A stretch of DNA of 64,000 nt, taken from Sanderia malayensis (Eukaryota > Cnidaria > Scyphozoa > Semaeostomeae > Pelagiidae). Of the stretch, positions 26,976-38,838 are shown piece after piece. The stretch lies in NCBI GenBank assembly GCA_013076295.1, contig RQOL01000519.1, forward strand, positions 310,001-374,000, read 5' to 3'. The position numbers were made by a program, and so were the translations under genes. The first letter of the stretch is position 1, and the number at the start of each line of letters is the position of its first letter. The notes below the pieces were generated by a model that worked only from the letters and a program-made list of their open reading frames with translations, had not been told where the DNA came from and searched no databases.

Positions 26976-27940
26976 TGAATTGCTTTAAACGCCAAATTTG
27001 TTCATATTATGAAACAGGTATTATAATGCAAGGTATTGTAAGGATGGTATAATCCATGCAGTTTAACTGTAAATATTTTTACATTCACGCATTGAAGAAA
27101 CAGTGATTTGACAATTTTGTATAAGATGCTATTATTATTTGCTAAATGCTCATACAACTGTTTATTTAGTCACAAACATTAGGAAGATTGTACGAAGCCA
27201 ACCATGGCCCACAATTTCATGTTGTTCATGTGTCGAGGATCGTGTGTTGTGTATCATCAGTTGATTCATCTTGAAAATTTATTATTTATTTATCATGCAT
27301 TTTTAATGCCATAGTATGGAAATTGGATGTAGTTGTGTTTGATGCCAGCTACAATTTTCATTGAACGCAGAGGCGATGTCCTACCCTTCTTATGATGTTT
27401 GCATACAATAGATGTAAGAGGTGGACATAGAAAACTTTCCTTTGTTAATTAGCTATGTATTCTTAATAACCAAGAACCAACGCTTTTTCTACGTCGCTTT
27501 TTCTGCGTATTGTTTTGCACTTAAATTATGTCTTTTAGTTTTATTTTCTAGGGAATGCTTGTGAATGAATAAGAAGCGAAACAATACAAAAGTAAACTGA
27601 GAATTGTAAGTGCATTCAGAAAATCCACTCTGACAGACTTTTATTTAGATTTTGTTATTTTTGTAATAAAGAATGGACTTGAGCGTATAATAACTTCTTA
27701 AATAAAACTAATATTAATTGTTATTCCAAAATATGATTTGGTGTTCGTGTTGATAAAGGATTTGTTAAATTTTGATGTTTGCAGATTAGGTCTCGACCTT
27801 CATTGTCTTGTGATGAATTCAGAATAAATATAAAACTCTTGAAGAATTAAAGATATACAGACGTCTAATTACTCTAGATTACTATACACTATAACACGAG
27901 CTATCAATGTTTTATCTTTTCTGTCGCAGAGAAAGTTGCG
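26976..27940 (+). other. MED23 3' UTR and intergenic region
   Basis: No reading frame of interest. AATAAA at 27665-27670 and further A-rich hexamers near 27700 are plausible polyadenylation signals for MED23. The end of the stretch leads into the probable 5' UTR exon of the next plus-strand gene. Confidence 0.5.
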
Positions 27941-28213
27941 TTTGACACCAAGCCAAGATGGTGTTGGAAATATAGGACAAACGATAATTGTTTTTGCTTG
28001 AATCGTTTGGTCATTGGTTTTAAGTCCACAAGAGGTAAGTGTCAATCGTATTAGTATGGCCAGTTGAGTTGATTCTACAACCTTCTCTCATTATCACTCT
28101 TCTCTCAACCAGCTCTCTGGCGGTGTTTTGATTTTAGTTTTACTTTATTGCCACCGTCAGCAACAATTTCTCAGTCTTCTGTTTTTTATTATCTGTTTAG
28201 AATCCACACGAAG

Positions 28214-29941
28214 ATGAGTTCCATCAAATTAAAATATTCAACTTCACCACGTTACGTCTCTTCTTCGTCAAGTGAGTCGGATTTGATTCTTTCTGATTCC
28301 GAAGAGAGTTCCACTGATTCAAGTGATGACGTTGATTTTTACAAAAGCCCAGATGCTTGGTCTCTCGTTAAGAAGAAGCAAGTGACCGTTAAAAGTCGTT
28401 CAGCGAGCAGAGTAATCAAAACTAGTTCCTATCCTGGATTGATGAAGAGCAATGGAAATGAAATGAATCAGCACAAAGCCCAACAAGCAGCTAATAAACT
28501 GCATAACCCAAGGAAAAGGTTAAGATTTGTGGACGACAACAATAATACAGCGAGGAATGCTACGCAAATAGAAAAAGGCGATCAATCAATCGTTAGTAAA
28601 GAAGAAAATAAAGAAGATGTTAAAAATATGAACGATAAAGAAAGAAATGGAGAGGGTAAAGAAAACAAAGAGACTAAAAATGATGGTGATGATGATAATG
28701 ACGATGAAGGTTCTTATAACGAGTCTATAAGATTGCTGATAAAAAAAATTGAGAAGAAAGATGAGCAAATGGATAGTTATCCTCAGATGTTACGAAAGAC
28801 ATCGCACACAATGTTTGCCGTGGTTGGCAAAAAAATCGAATCATCGCTAACAGGAAAGCCAACAATAATACCACAGAGAGAAAAGAAGATTGATTACAAT
28901 GAAGAGAAGGACGTTGATAATGAACCGAAGGTCAAATCTTCTTCAATGAGTTTTCATGAAGACGTGTTCAACCATGATCTTCTCCAAAATGATTTAAGTT
29001 TTGAGGAAAATGATTGTGTCTATTGTGAGATTTTAAACAACAAGGAAAGAGTTGCAAGAAGGAGAAATGATTTGGAATTATTCAGAGAAACAAGCATGGC
29101 GGAATGCAGTAAAATTCTCAGCAAAGTTGAGAATGTCAATAATATATTTAGGAAATATGGCAATAAAGCAAAGTCAGACGAGAAGGAAATTATTCCTACA
29201 CAAGATACGCGACCTCAAAGGCTTGGAGATTCTACTGTTTTTTGCATAACTGGTGAAGCTGGGAACATGTTGAATGATCCAAGAAGGAGAAGGGACAAAG
29301 AGACATTGGAACATGAGAGCCCTTTGAGAAAAAGAGACATGCTGGTGGTACACCTAAAACAATCCCAGATAGCGTGTGATGGATCAATTGGACAGTCAAA
29401 TACGTCAATGGAAAGAAGGAATATATCAATTGAACATGGATTGGTATCTCCACAACAGAAGACACTTTCAGATTCTACTGCTCATGTTCCTCCACGTGAA
29501 ACATATCAATCAAAACGTGGCATTGAAGAGCCGTTGCGGAGGAGAACCAGTGTTAGAATGAGTTATCCCCAATACGTCGTGTCAAAAGTTGAACAATGCA
29601 ATGCTCCTATCACTTGGTTTCAAAAGTGGAACTATGCTGCACATAATGATGATAAACTGCAAAGTATACCTGTGCCACTAATTCACAAGAATGTTGCACC
29701 AGAAAGACGTTTTGAAGAAAGACAGAAACGAGGTCTTGTTCAGACGTTTTTCAGGAGAGTGAGGAGGTCATTTTCCTTTGAAGATATCAGTCGAAAGAAA
29801 AGATACAAAACAGAAATACAACGCAACCATCAATCATCAATAATACAACATGATATGAACGCAAATTCAGTTGTGAAAACCAGATCACGGTCTTATGATA
29901 ACATTCATAAATATATTGCAAATAGAAAACCAATTAACTAA
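28214..29941 (+). CDS. Unrecognised Ser/Arg-rich protein
   Basis: Single coding exon, 575 residues, starting at the ATG that follows a likely acceptor (CTGTTTAG at about 28200). A non-coding first exon ending near 28034 at AGAG/GTAAG is likely. I do not recognise the protein. The N-terminus is a serine/acidic patch (SSSSSESDLILSDSEESS). The middle is charged, with an acidic Asp run, and the C-terminus has KRGLVQTFFRRVRRSFSFED and KTRSRSYDNIHKY. These last segments resemble GISLFKRLFRNRK and the RSES/RAYS motifs of the two Ser/Arg-rich genes at 4-14 kb, so this may be a third, dispersed member. A membrane helix, signal peptide or enzymatic motif is not visible. The overall composition suggests a disordered phosphoprotein (inference). 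Confidence 0.75.
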   Translation: MSSIKLKYSTSPRYVSSSSSESDLILSDSEESSTDSSDDVDFYKSPDAWSLVKKKQVTVKSRSASRVIKTSSYPGLMKSNGNEMNQHKAQQAANKLHNPRKRLRFVDDNNNTARNATQIEKGDQSIVSKEENKEDVKNMNDKERNGEGKENKETKNDGDDDNDDEGSYNESIRLLIKKIEKKDEQMDSYPQMLRKTSHTMFAVVGKKIESSLTGKPTIIPQREKKIDYNEEKDVDNEPKVKSSSMSFHEDVFNHDLLQNDLSFEENDCVYCEILNNKERVARRRNDLELFRETSMAECSKILSKVENVNNIFRKYGNKAKSDEKEIIPTQDTRPQRLGDSTVFCITGEAGNMLNDPRRRRDKETLEHESPLRKRDMLVVHLKQSQIACDGSIGQSNTSMERRNISIEHGLVSPQQKTLSDSTAHVPPRETYQSKRGIEEPLRRRTSVRMSYPQYVVSKVEQCNAPITWFQKWNYAAHNDDKLQSIPVPLIHKNVAPERRFEERQKRGLVQTFFRRVRRSFSFEDISRKKRYKTEIQRNHQSSIIQHDMNANSVVKTRSRSYDNIHKYIANRKPIN

Positions 29942-30151
29942 GAAATGTCACACCTTAACTTAACACTCAGGTAAGAAAAATTAAACTTAAAAAAATGAAA
30001 CAGAATAACATTTTGAAAATAATCTTTTATAGAACCATTATCTAATTATTAGAAATTCAAACTAACAATAAAAAGAATTTATTAGAACCTATTTTTTCAT
30101 ATCACATATGATATTAGTAATTCTTTATATCACTTCTATAATAAAAGTTCT

Positions 30152-31454
30152 TTACAAGTTACCAAGTTTTTCAACAAAGTTTTCGTGATCAGTCATAGAA
30201 GCTATTAAACCGTGATTTAATACAATGTCATCTTTATCATTGTACTCTATATTTTGCCCAAGTAAATCTGTCATTTTTCCATACATGCTGTTCAGGATTG
30301 CATTACCTGCACACACATCCCATTTTTTAATTTTTGTGGAATGGATGTAAACATCTGCTGCCCCTTCTACCAATGATAACACCTTATAGCCCGCTCCCCC
30401 AGCAGGTATGACTTTGATGTCATTTCCAAACGCTTTTCTTGCTGTTGCATTAATATTTCCAGCATGCGACCGGGATACTATTATAACTGGCGATTGAAGA
30501 TTTGTCTTCTGTTTTATCAATTTGATATTATTACCATGTCCGTTCCAGGCCCAGTATGTCTGGCCTGTAAACGGCTTATGGATAACTCCGATTTTCGGTT
30601 TTCCCTTTACTGTTACACATACCATTGTTGTTACATACTCTCGTAGATCCTCAGCAAACTCCTTGGTGGCATCAAGTGGGTCAATCCACACGACTATGTC
30701 ACTTAACGGCACTTTTATGTCATTTTCAGATATCAAATTACCATCTACTCCTTCCACAGGCAAGAATGACACTGGTCGAACACCTTCAGGTACTACATTG
30801 TCTTTTTCTTCTGATATGACTCTCAAAGAGGGCCATGAGATCTTAAAACTATGGTACATTACTCTGTGTGACAGCAAGTCACCCTGTGTTAGTGGATCAT
30901 TTATTCCTTCATCTGTGTTGCCTTTTGAAGTTTCCTGTTTAGTAATGAAAACATAAATAAAATACTTATGAGTTTAATTACACACTAATTATGTCAGGCA
31001 ACAGGGCACATGACCAGTTTAACTCCACGTGCCTCAAATCAATCAATTCTTAACGAGGAGGCAATTGCAATAACAAATAAAATTTAGCAAAGAAATCGCG
31101 GCAGCTGTCAAGGTGTGAGGTTGGTAAATCTTGAAATAACCAAAAATGTACAATAAAAATGTTTATATTCACCTTAAGTTCATTACTTTGGCGAACTTTT
31201 TTTACTTCAAATCCACCGCGTTCTGCAACTTCAATCGATGCAACAAGTAACTGTTTCATTGATATTTCGTCAACATGAAAACCGACGACATTATATCCTT
31301 GGGATCTTAATAACTTTGCAAGTGACGATAATTTCTTTATTGGTTTACTATTCCCGATCATATCGTGAAAATAAAATATCATACTCGTACTTGTTACAAA
31401 AATGAGAAACAATCCAATTGGAGACATCCTGATATTCGCTGAAAAGCTCACCAT
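30152..31454 (-). CDS. BPNT2: Golgi-resident PAP phosphatase (BPNT2/IMPAD1)
   Basis: BPNT2 removes the 3'-phosphate from 3'-phosphoadenosine 5'-phosphate (PAP) made by sulfotransferases in the Golgi lumen, so it supports glycosaminoglycan sulfation. Two minus exons, 31454-31173 and 30934-30152, join in phase 0 and give 354 residues (human 359). A single signal-anchor helix follows RMSPIGLFLIF at about residues 10-30. The inositol-monophosphatase fold motifs are present: SEE near the first metal site, WIDPLDATKEF (metal-binding DPLD), VSRSHAGN, PAGGAGYKVL and KKWDVCAGNAIL. The ATG at 31454 is chosen because the open frame upstream begins only at a TTG and the Met is followed closely by the conserved SP-I/L-G block. 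The gene is head to head with the DLGAP5-like gene, with 464 bp between start codons. Confidence 0.95.
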
Positions 31455-31918
31455 TTTGAAAGAGAAATCTTTTTCACTTTCTGTCCTCAACAGGTGCCGT
31501 AATTTCCTTTTATTTGGCCTTGAAAATAGTTGTAAAATGTTGACCTTTGACCAAGCGGAAATATTCTCACTTTCGTAAAAGTATTCCTTTTTATTATCGA
31601 TAAATTAAATCCACCCAGCTTCAAATATTTACTTGCCAGGGATTTTTTTCTTTATGTTGTTCCGGGGTTAACGATGCTACGCAGCATGCATTGTTTTCTG
31701 CTGAATTTGATTTGCGAATCACTAAGAGCAATGATTCTGCTGCATAGTAACTGTTAGAGACTCTAGCCATTTGAAACCATTGTCTTTAATCTTCGACTGG
31801 CTGAATATTCAACTCGACCAGCCAACGTCGTGCTATAACGAATATTTGTCTCAGTGTTTAATGGTTTTCTTCAAAATAATTCGTTGTTGAATTTGAGCGC
31901 GGCAATTTTAATATCAAA
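31455..31918. promoter_or_regulatory. Probable bidirectional promoter, BPNT2 / DLGAP5-like
   Basis: The 464 bases separate two divergent start codons and contain no gene. No TATA box stands out. Its use as a shared promoter is inferred from spacing only. Confidence 0.4.
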
Positions 31919-34460
31919 ATGGCGAGTAAAAGAAGCGACAATCCTGTTGTTATGAAATATAAACACACACGGGTTACAAATACGAAAAATAATGCGAGAA
32001 AGGATAAAAATAAGCAAGAGAAAGCAGCTCGTGCAGAACAAATAAGCAAAAAAAGAAATCTTTCTGACGTGCCTCCCGATGCTTGCGAAGATGGAAATAA
32101 AAGTGAGGAACTAATACAATTCTAGAATTTTTGTTACTAGTATCTGAATTTAAATTTTCTGGGCTTGCTCTTGGTACATATAATACTTGAACAGAAATAT
32201 ACAACGCATAACGACAACATAAAATAACGTGATTTGACATAAGTACAAATGTGATGTTACTTTGAAGAGAGAGGTGTGGGTGGGAGGGACCGGTGGGCGT
32301 GGACCACTGATGATTCTCTTTTTTTCAGTGAATTTAACAAATTTGACAAAGGCTGAGAAAAGAAAGCAAGAATTAATCAGGTGGAAGGAAAAACGAGATA
32401 AAGAAAGGAGAATTGAAAAACAGAAATATAAAGAGAAGCAATTTGTTGTTAAACATGTGAATCATTCTCCAGCTAAGTTTTTGAAGCCAGCTAAGGTTAA
32501 TAATAAAAATGAAATTAAGGCAAAGAAATCAGTTCAATCAACAACAAGGACAATGTCTACCAGATCAATGACAAAAGATATTAACAAATCTGAAAAAGAG
32601 ATCAAGGTATGAATGAATTACATTTTATTAATGTTTTTTCTACATTGATTGCTGTGTGTATTGATGCGGTAAGATGTTCATAAATGTGTATATTTTCATA
32701 CAGAGTAAAGATACAGAAAAATGCATTGCAGTGCCAAAGAAGGAAAAGACCAAGGCAAAGACCAATTTCAACAAGAAAGAAAAAACTGTTGTAACAAAGA
32801 ATAGTGAAGTAGCAAACAATGAAGAAGCAAACACTGAAATAATTATCGAGAAGAGAGAAGGTGGCGAATTGGCATTGGAAATGGAAAGCCCAAAATCTGA
32901 TTGCATTGTTGCACCACCTGGTAAAACGCCCAAGCATTTGATGAGTATGAGAAGAGTTTTAAATGAATGTGATAATGACGGATTTACTCCAAGACGGATC
33001 AAAAGTTCAGCTCAGTTCAACAAACTGGTCAAAGATGAAGAGCAAAAATTTATGAAATTGATTAAGTATTGGAATTCTGTACTCTCTGAAGATCAGCTAG
33101 CTGAAGAAGGTTTGTAAAATACAGATATTCTTGGCGTTGCATGATTTATTGAGGAATTTAATACTGAATTTATTTGTTGTTTTTAGTGAATGGAAAAATA
33201 CGAACAGTTATTGGACAAGCACAATTATTAATGGATCAGAGATTTAAACAATTTGTAGGATTGGTTGACGTACACCAGGTCAGATGTTTAAATTAATTCA
33301 TGGCTGGTGTTTTAATATTCTTATCTCTAATGGAGTTTGTTTCTAAAATTTGTGTTATTTACATAGTCTAAAGTGGCAGTGAAAGATGTAACAGCCACTG
33401 ATTTGCAAGGATTCTGGGATATGATCTTCTTTCAGGTTTTTATTATCTTATTTTATATTGATAGTAGCAATCTGAAGCAGTGAGCTTTTCCAATCACTAT
33501 CATTGCAATGCAAGATTTAATTTGCTCCAAAAACAGACATCCGCTTACTTATTTATGCAATTTTAAATCCATGTGCTTCCTACTAGATTGAAGATGTCCA
33601 TAAAAAGTTTGAAGATTTAGAAGAGCAAAGAGAAAGGGGCTGGGAAGAGGAGAAAAGTGTTAGGAAAATGACAGAGAAGAAGAAACAACCAGCCGAAACT
33701 CAAGTAAGAATTTTTGAAGAATATACTTTATTAATTATTTGTTTGCTTTGTTAATTTATTTAGTTATTAATCTATTTATGAACACCAGGATAAGCCAAAA
33801 GCTGTTAAAAAGGAGTCAGTCAATTTAAGAAAAGAAGCCATGCGTAAATTCAAAATGGAAATGAAAGCAAAATTGAAAGCTACAAATTCAACTTCTGTAA
33901 GTTAAAATATTTCTGCTGAAGGGATAGGTAACCTTCACTTAAGTTGACAGTTGCTATAAGTTTTACTTTAGTTTTTATGAATGTAATAATTACTTTTTTG
34001 TAATTATGATGATTAATGCAATGACATAATTATAATAATTATCTTTTCAGAACTCGAATGAGGTTGAAGTTATGCAGCCTCAGAGCGAGGCTAGTGCAGA
34101 ACCTCGTACTAATCCTCAAGTGCGTTTTCTTTTTATGTTAACTGTTTACTGTGTGATGATAAACTCACAAGTTTAATGATAATTACGAAAATGTTTATTT
34201 TTCCAGGACGAATTTGTTTTTGCAAAATATTTAAGGCCTTCCGTTTCTGATGAAGAAAATCAAACAGTTAAAGAAATATTTCAAACACCAATAAAGTCAG
34301 CCAATGATGGGTAATTGTTTACAATCTACTATTCTGTGAATTGAAATATAGAAGTTGTCAAATTATGTAATTAATATTAATGTTTGTCTATTATTCTAGC
34401 TGTTTTCATTCAATTTTGGATTCAACCATTGATGAAAACATTATGCAAGCATCTTTGTGA
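31919..34460 (+). CDS. DLGAP5: DLGAP5/HURP-like guanylate-kinase-associated protein
   Basis: HURP binds and stabilises kinetochore microtubules near chromatin. Ten exons give 495 residues: 31919-32102, 32329-32606, 32704-33109, 33187-33278, 33367-33435, 33587-33703, 33789-33896, 34051-34119, 34207-34310, 34400-34460. The N-terminal half is very basic (Lys/Arg/Glu helices such as AEKRKQELIRWKEKRD), as in the microtubule-binding part of HURP. The diagnostic GKAP block is in exons 4-6: IRTVIGQAQLLMDQRFKQFV, then TATDLQGFWDMIFFQIEDV. This is close to the DLGAP5 version (VGQTRLLMKERFKQFEGLVD, TDLDGFWDMVSFQIEDV). It is shorter than human DLGAP5 (846). The final TGA overlaps a good donor (TTT/GTGAGT), and a CTGCAG acceptor at about 34535 would instead add just one or two residues. 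Assignment to the DLGAP family is firm; DLGAP5 rather than DLGAP1-4 is likely. Confidence 0.88.
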
Positions 34461-34990
34461 GTGACTTTATAATTTGTTAATATTTATACGTTTAGGTGTC
34501 AGTTGTTATTTGAAAGTGCTTTTTTCCATTCTGCAGAATCTAAGTGTGATTGGCTGAATTTCAATGCTGAAGAGATGCGCTATGGACAATTCTTTTTTTC
34601 AATTCTTATTGTTTCTTAAAATCAGATACGCTTCATTTTGTAAATAAATTTTTTATTGAACTTTTCATCATATTATACGATATATTTCCCTTGCTTTTTT
34701 GCAGTTGCTTCTTACCTCTCCAAGCGCATTGGCATTTTGCTCGCATGCTTTTATCCCCAGGGTAAATGAATATAAGCTGACCTCTCTTACATGCATGTTG
34801 CCTCGTATTCACTTGACACTTGTGCACATGCGCATATGCAATTATTTTCTTTGTCATTGAAATGCAGCAAGGAGAGGGCTCAAATTTGTTTCCTTGTTTC
34901 GACTTCGAAGTAAGTTGCGTAATGGTGTAAAGAAAAACAAGTTATTCATACTTTGCACCTTGCTGAAGCTACTACTTTTAATTATTCGTT
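34461..34990. other. Intergenic region upstream of the Src gene
   Basis: No coding sequence is seen. It should hold the 3' end of the DLGAP5-like transcript and the promoter or 5' UTR of the Src kinase. No TATA box or repeat stands out. Confidence 0.45.
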
Positions 34991-37181
<2,191 letters not shown>

Positions 37182-37897
37182 TATGACTGTAATACATAGA
37201 TGAAGCTGGATTCAATGAAACAGTCTAAATTTGACAATTTCATCTTCCCACATGATTCTACATATTTTTAATGTTGAGCAATAGTTGGTCACTTCTAATT
37301 TTATCAAAACCATGCTTGTGCTCAGTTTATCTCTCCTGGTGAATTATAACTGTTTTATCATCAGGTTTTTTGGCTCTGGTTTTATCTTTGAAATAGTCAA
37401 GTTTTCCAGGACAGTGTAGTCAATTGCCTTCAAACATTTTGCTGATCTTCTTAGCTTTATTTCAATTTTAGAGATCAGCTTTTTCTACATTGCCAGTATT
37501 TTATTTCTAGATTTCATGATTAATTAAATTATCATTTAGCTTTTAGATATTCTACACGGTTTCAAGAAGGAAGCTGTCTACTTGAAAATGTAATTAAAAT
37601 CAAGTCTGTAAAATTATATGCCGATTACTTTATTTGAGCACAACAGATCAAAGCTTTTTGATCTTAAAAGATTTTATTTTCTTATGCAAATTTTGTAGGC
37701 ATAACAGTATTAGATGGTATTGTGTTCAACAATGCCTGTTCATATGTTTTTTGATATTTTATGATATTTTATCTTTGTATCAACACAAGAAGCAAGAAAG
37801 TGAAGTCCTCTGTCAAACTTCTCTGAACAAAATGTTCTTTGTCTTTGCATTCCTCTTCTCCGAATTAAGGAAATGTCTTGATTGAATGTTAGTCTTA
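37182..37897. other. Convergent 3' region between Src kinase and TMEM234
   Basis: AT-rich stretch with no credible coding sequence. It should contain the 3' UTRs of two convergent genes. Nothing else is recognised. Confidence 0.5.
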
Positions 37898-38635
37898 TTA
37901 CCATTTATCAAGCATACATATTGTTACCCCAGAAATGACAAGAAACATTCCGATGACACACCCTAAAGTAAAGAGAGAAGGTAATGGATCAAAGTTGGCC
38001 ATATTTAGCAATAAAAGAATGTTGAAAGATTTGTTGCATTTTATCCTACATTTATTCAATGCTTCTCCAAGAAAATATCCAGTGACAATGGTTATGAGGA
38101 GAGTTAAAGCATTGATTAAAGGCACTGCAATTGAAAGGTCTGGAAAGAAAATGAAAAAAGAAAAATAACAAAAGATAAAATCATGTGCGAATAATGAAAA
38201 AACAATTCATAATTGTTATTCACCTGTTGATGCTACTGTGAAGTAAAAGAGCAACGAGCCCAATTGATTTATCAGAAATGGAACCATATACTGTGAAAAA
38301 TACAAAATCAAATGGTAATTTATGCATTAAAAGTTAAAAGGTTTTCAGCTGTATGCAAATGATTTTACCTTCCAACATTTCAAAAGAAACCAGATTTCAG
38401 AAATTATCTGAGCCAAAATTGTTTCTTTGTTTACTCTTTCTATACCAACTACACCTGATTTCATAAATGGATTTGTTATTCCCCATATTATTGCAACTGC
38501 AAAACATGATATTACACTCCCTGGGGAAAATAGAGAAGACGTCACAGAATTATAAGTCTGCTTATCAAACTTGTAATGGCAATGAATTAAAACTTGATTT
38601 TCTGAAAAATATCAGCTACCTGTGTCAAAATACAT
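37898..38635 (-). CDS. TMEM234: TMEM234 family four-helix membrane protein
   Basis: TMEM234 is a small membrane protein of the drug/metabolite transporter (EamA-like) type; in zebrafish it is linked to kidney filtration (recalled). Four minus exons, 38635-38620, 38520-38369, 38290-38224 and 38139-37898, agree in phase and give 158 residues (human about 164). Diagnostic blocks: AIIWGITNPFMKSG (human AALWGGTQPLLKRA), YMVPFLINQLGSLLFYFTVAS and DLSIAVPLINALT. Four hydrophobic segments are visible. The first exon is only 16 bases (MYFDT plus one base) with a weak donor, so the exact N-terminus is less certain than the rest. It is head to head with the methyltransferase-HECT gene, 203 bp between starts. 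Confidence 0.9.
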
Positions 38636-38838
38636 TTATTTAATGCACCAACTTTGCTATGTTTTTTTGTCTTCTCTTTTTACAAAATCAACAACAGATG
38701 TTATTGTCCGTTACGTCATCAACCCTTGCGGGGTATCATTTATCACAGCCCCTGCACACTCGTAAATAATACATGAAGTATTTGCACGTTACGTCAATAA
38801 AAAATTTCAGATCAAGGCCTAAACTTGATTTTGCAAAA
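38636..38838. promoter_or_regulatory. Compact bidirectional promoter with two CRE-like sites
   Basis: TTACGTCA occurs at 38711-38718 and 38789-38796 in the 203-base gap between the TMEM234 start and the ATG at 38839. This octamer matches the ATF/CREB site family. The second copy lies downstream of an earlier in-frame ATG at 38773, which favours the 38839 start. Function is inferred. Confidence 0.45.

Noticed and set aside
31455..31490. N-terminal extension of BPNT2
   Set aside because: The frame opens with TTG, not ATG, and the ATG at 31454 gives the right spacing to the conserved membrane anchor.
38773..38838. Upstream ATG extending the methyltransferase-HECT protein by 22 residues
   Set aside because: The extension overlaps a CRE-like site, and the second ATG (38839) has a better context and aligns with the N-terminus of isoaspartate methyltransferases. 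Not excluded.
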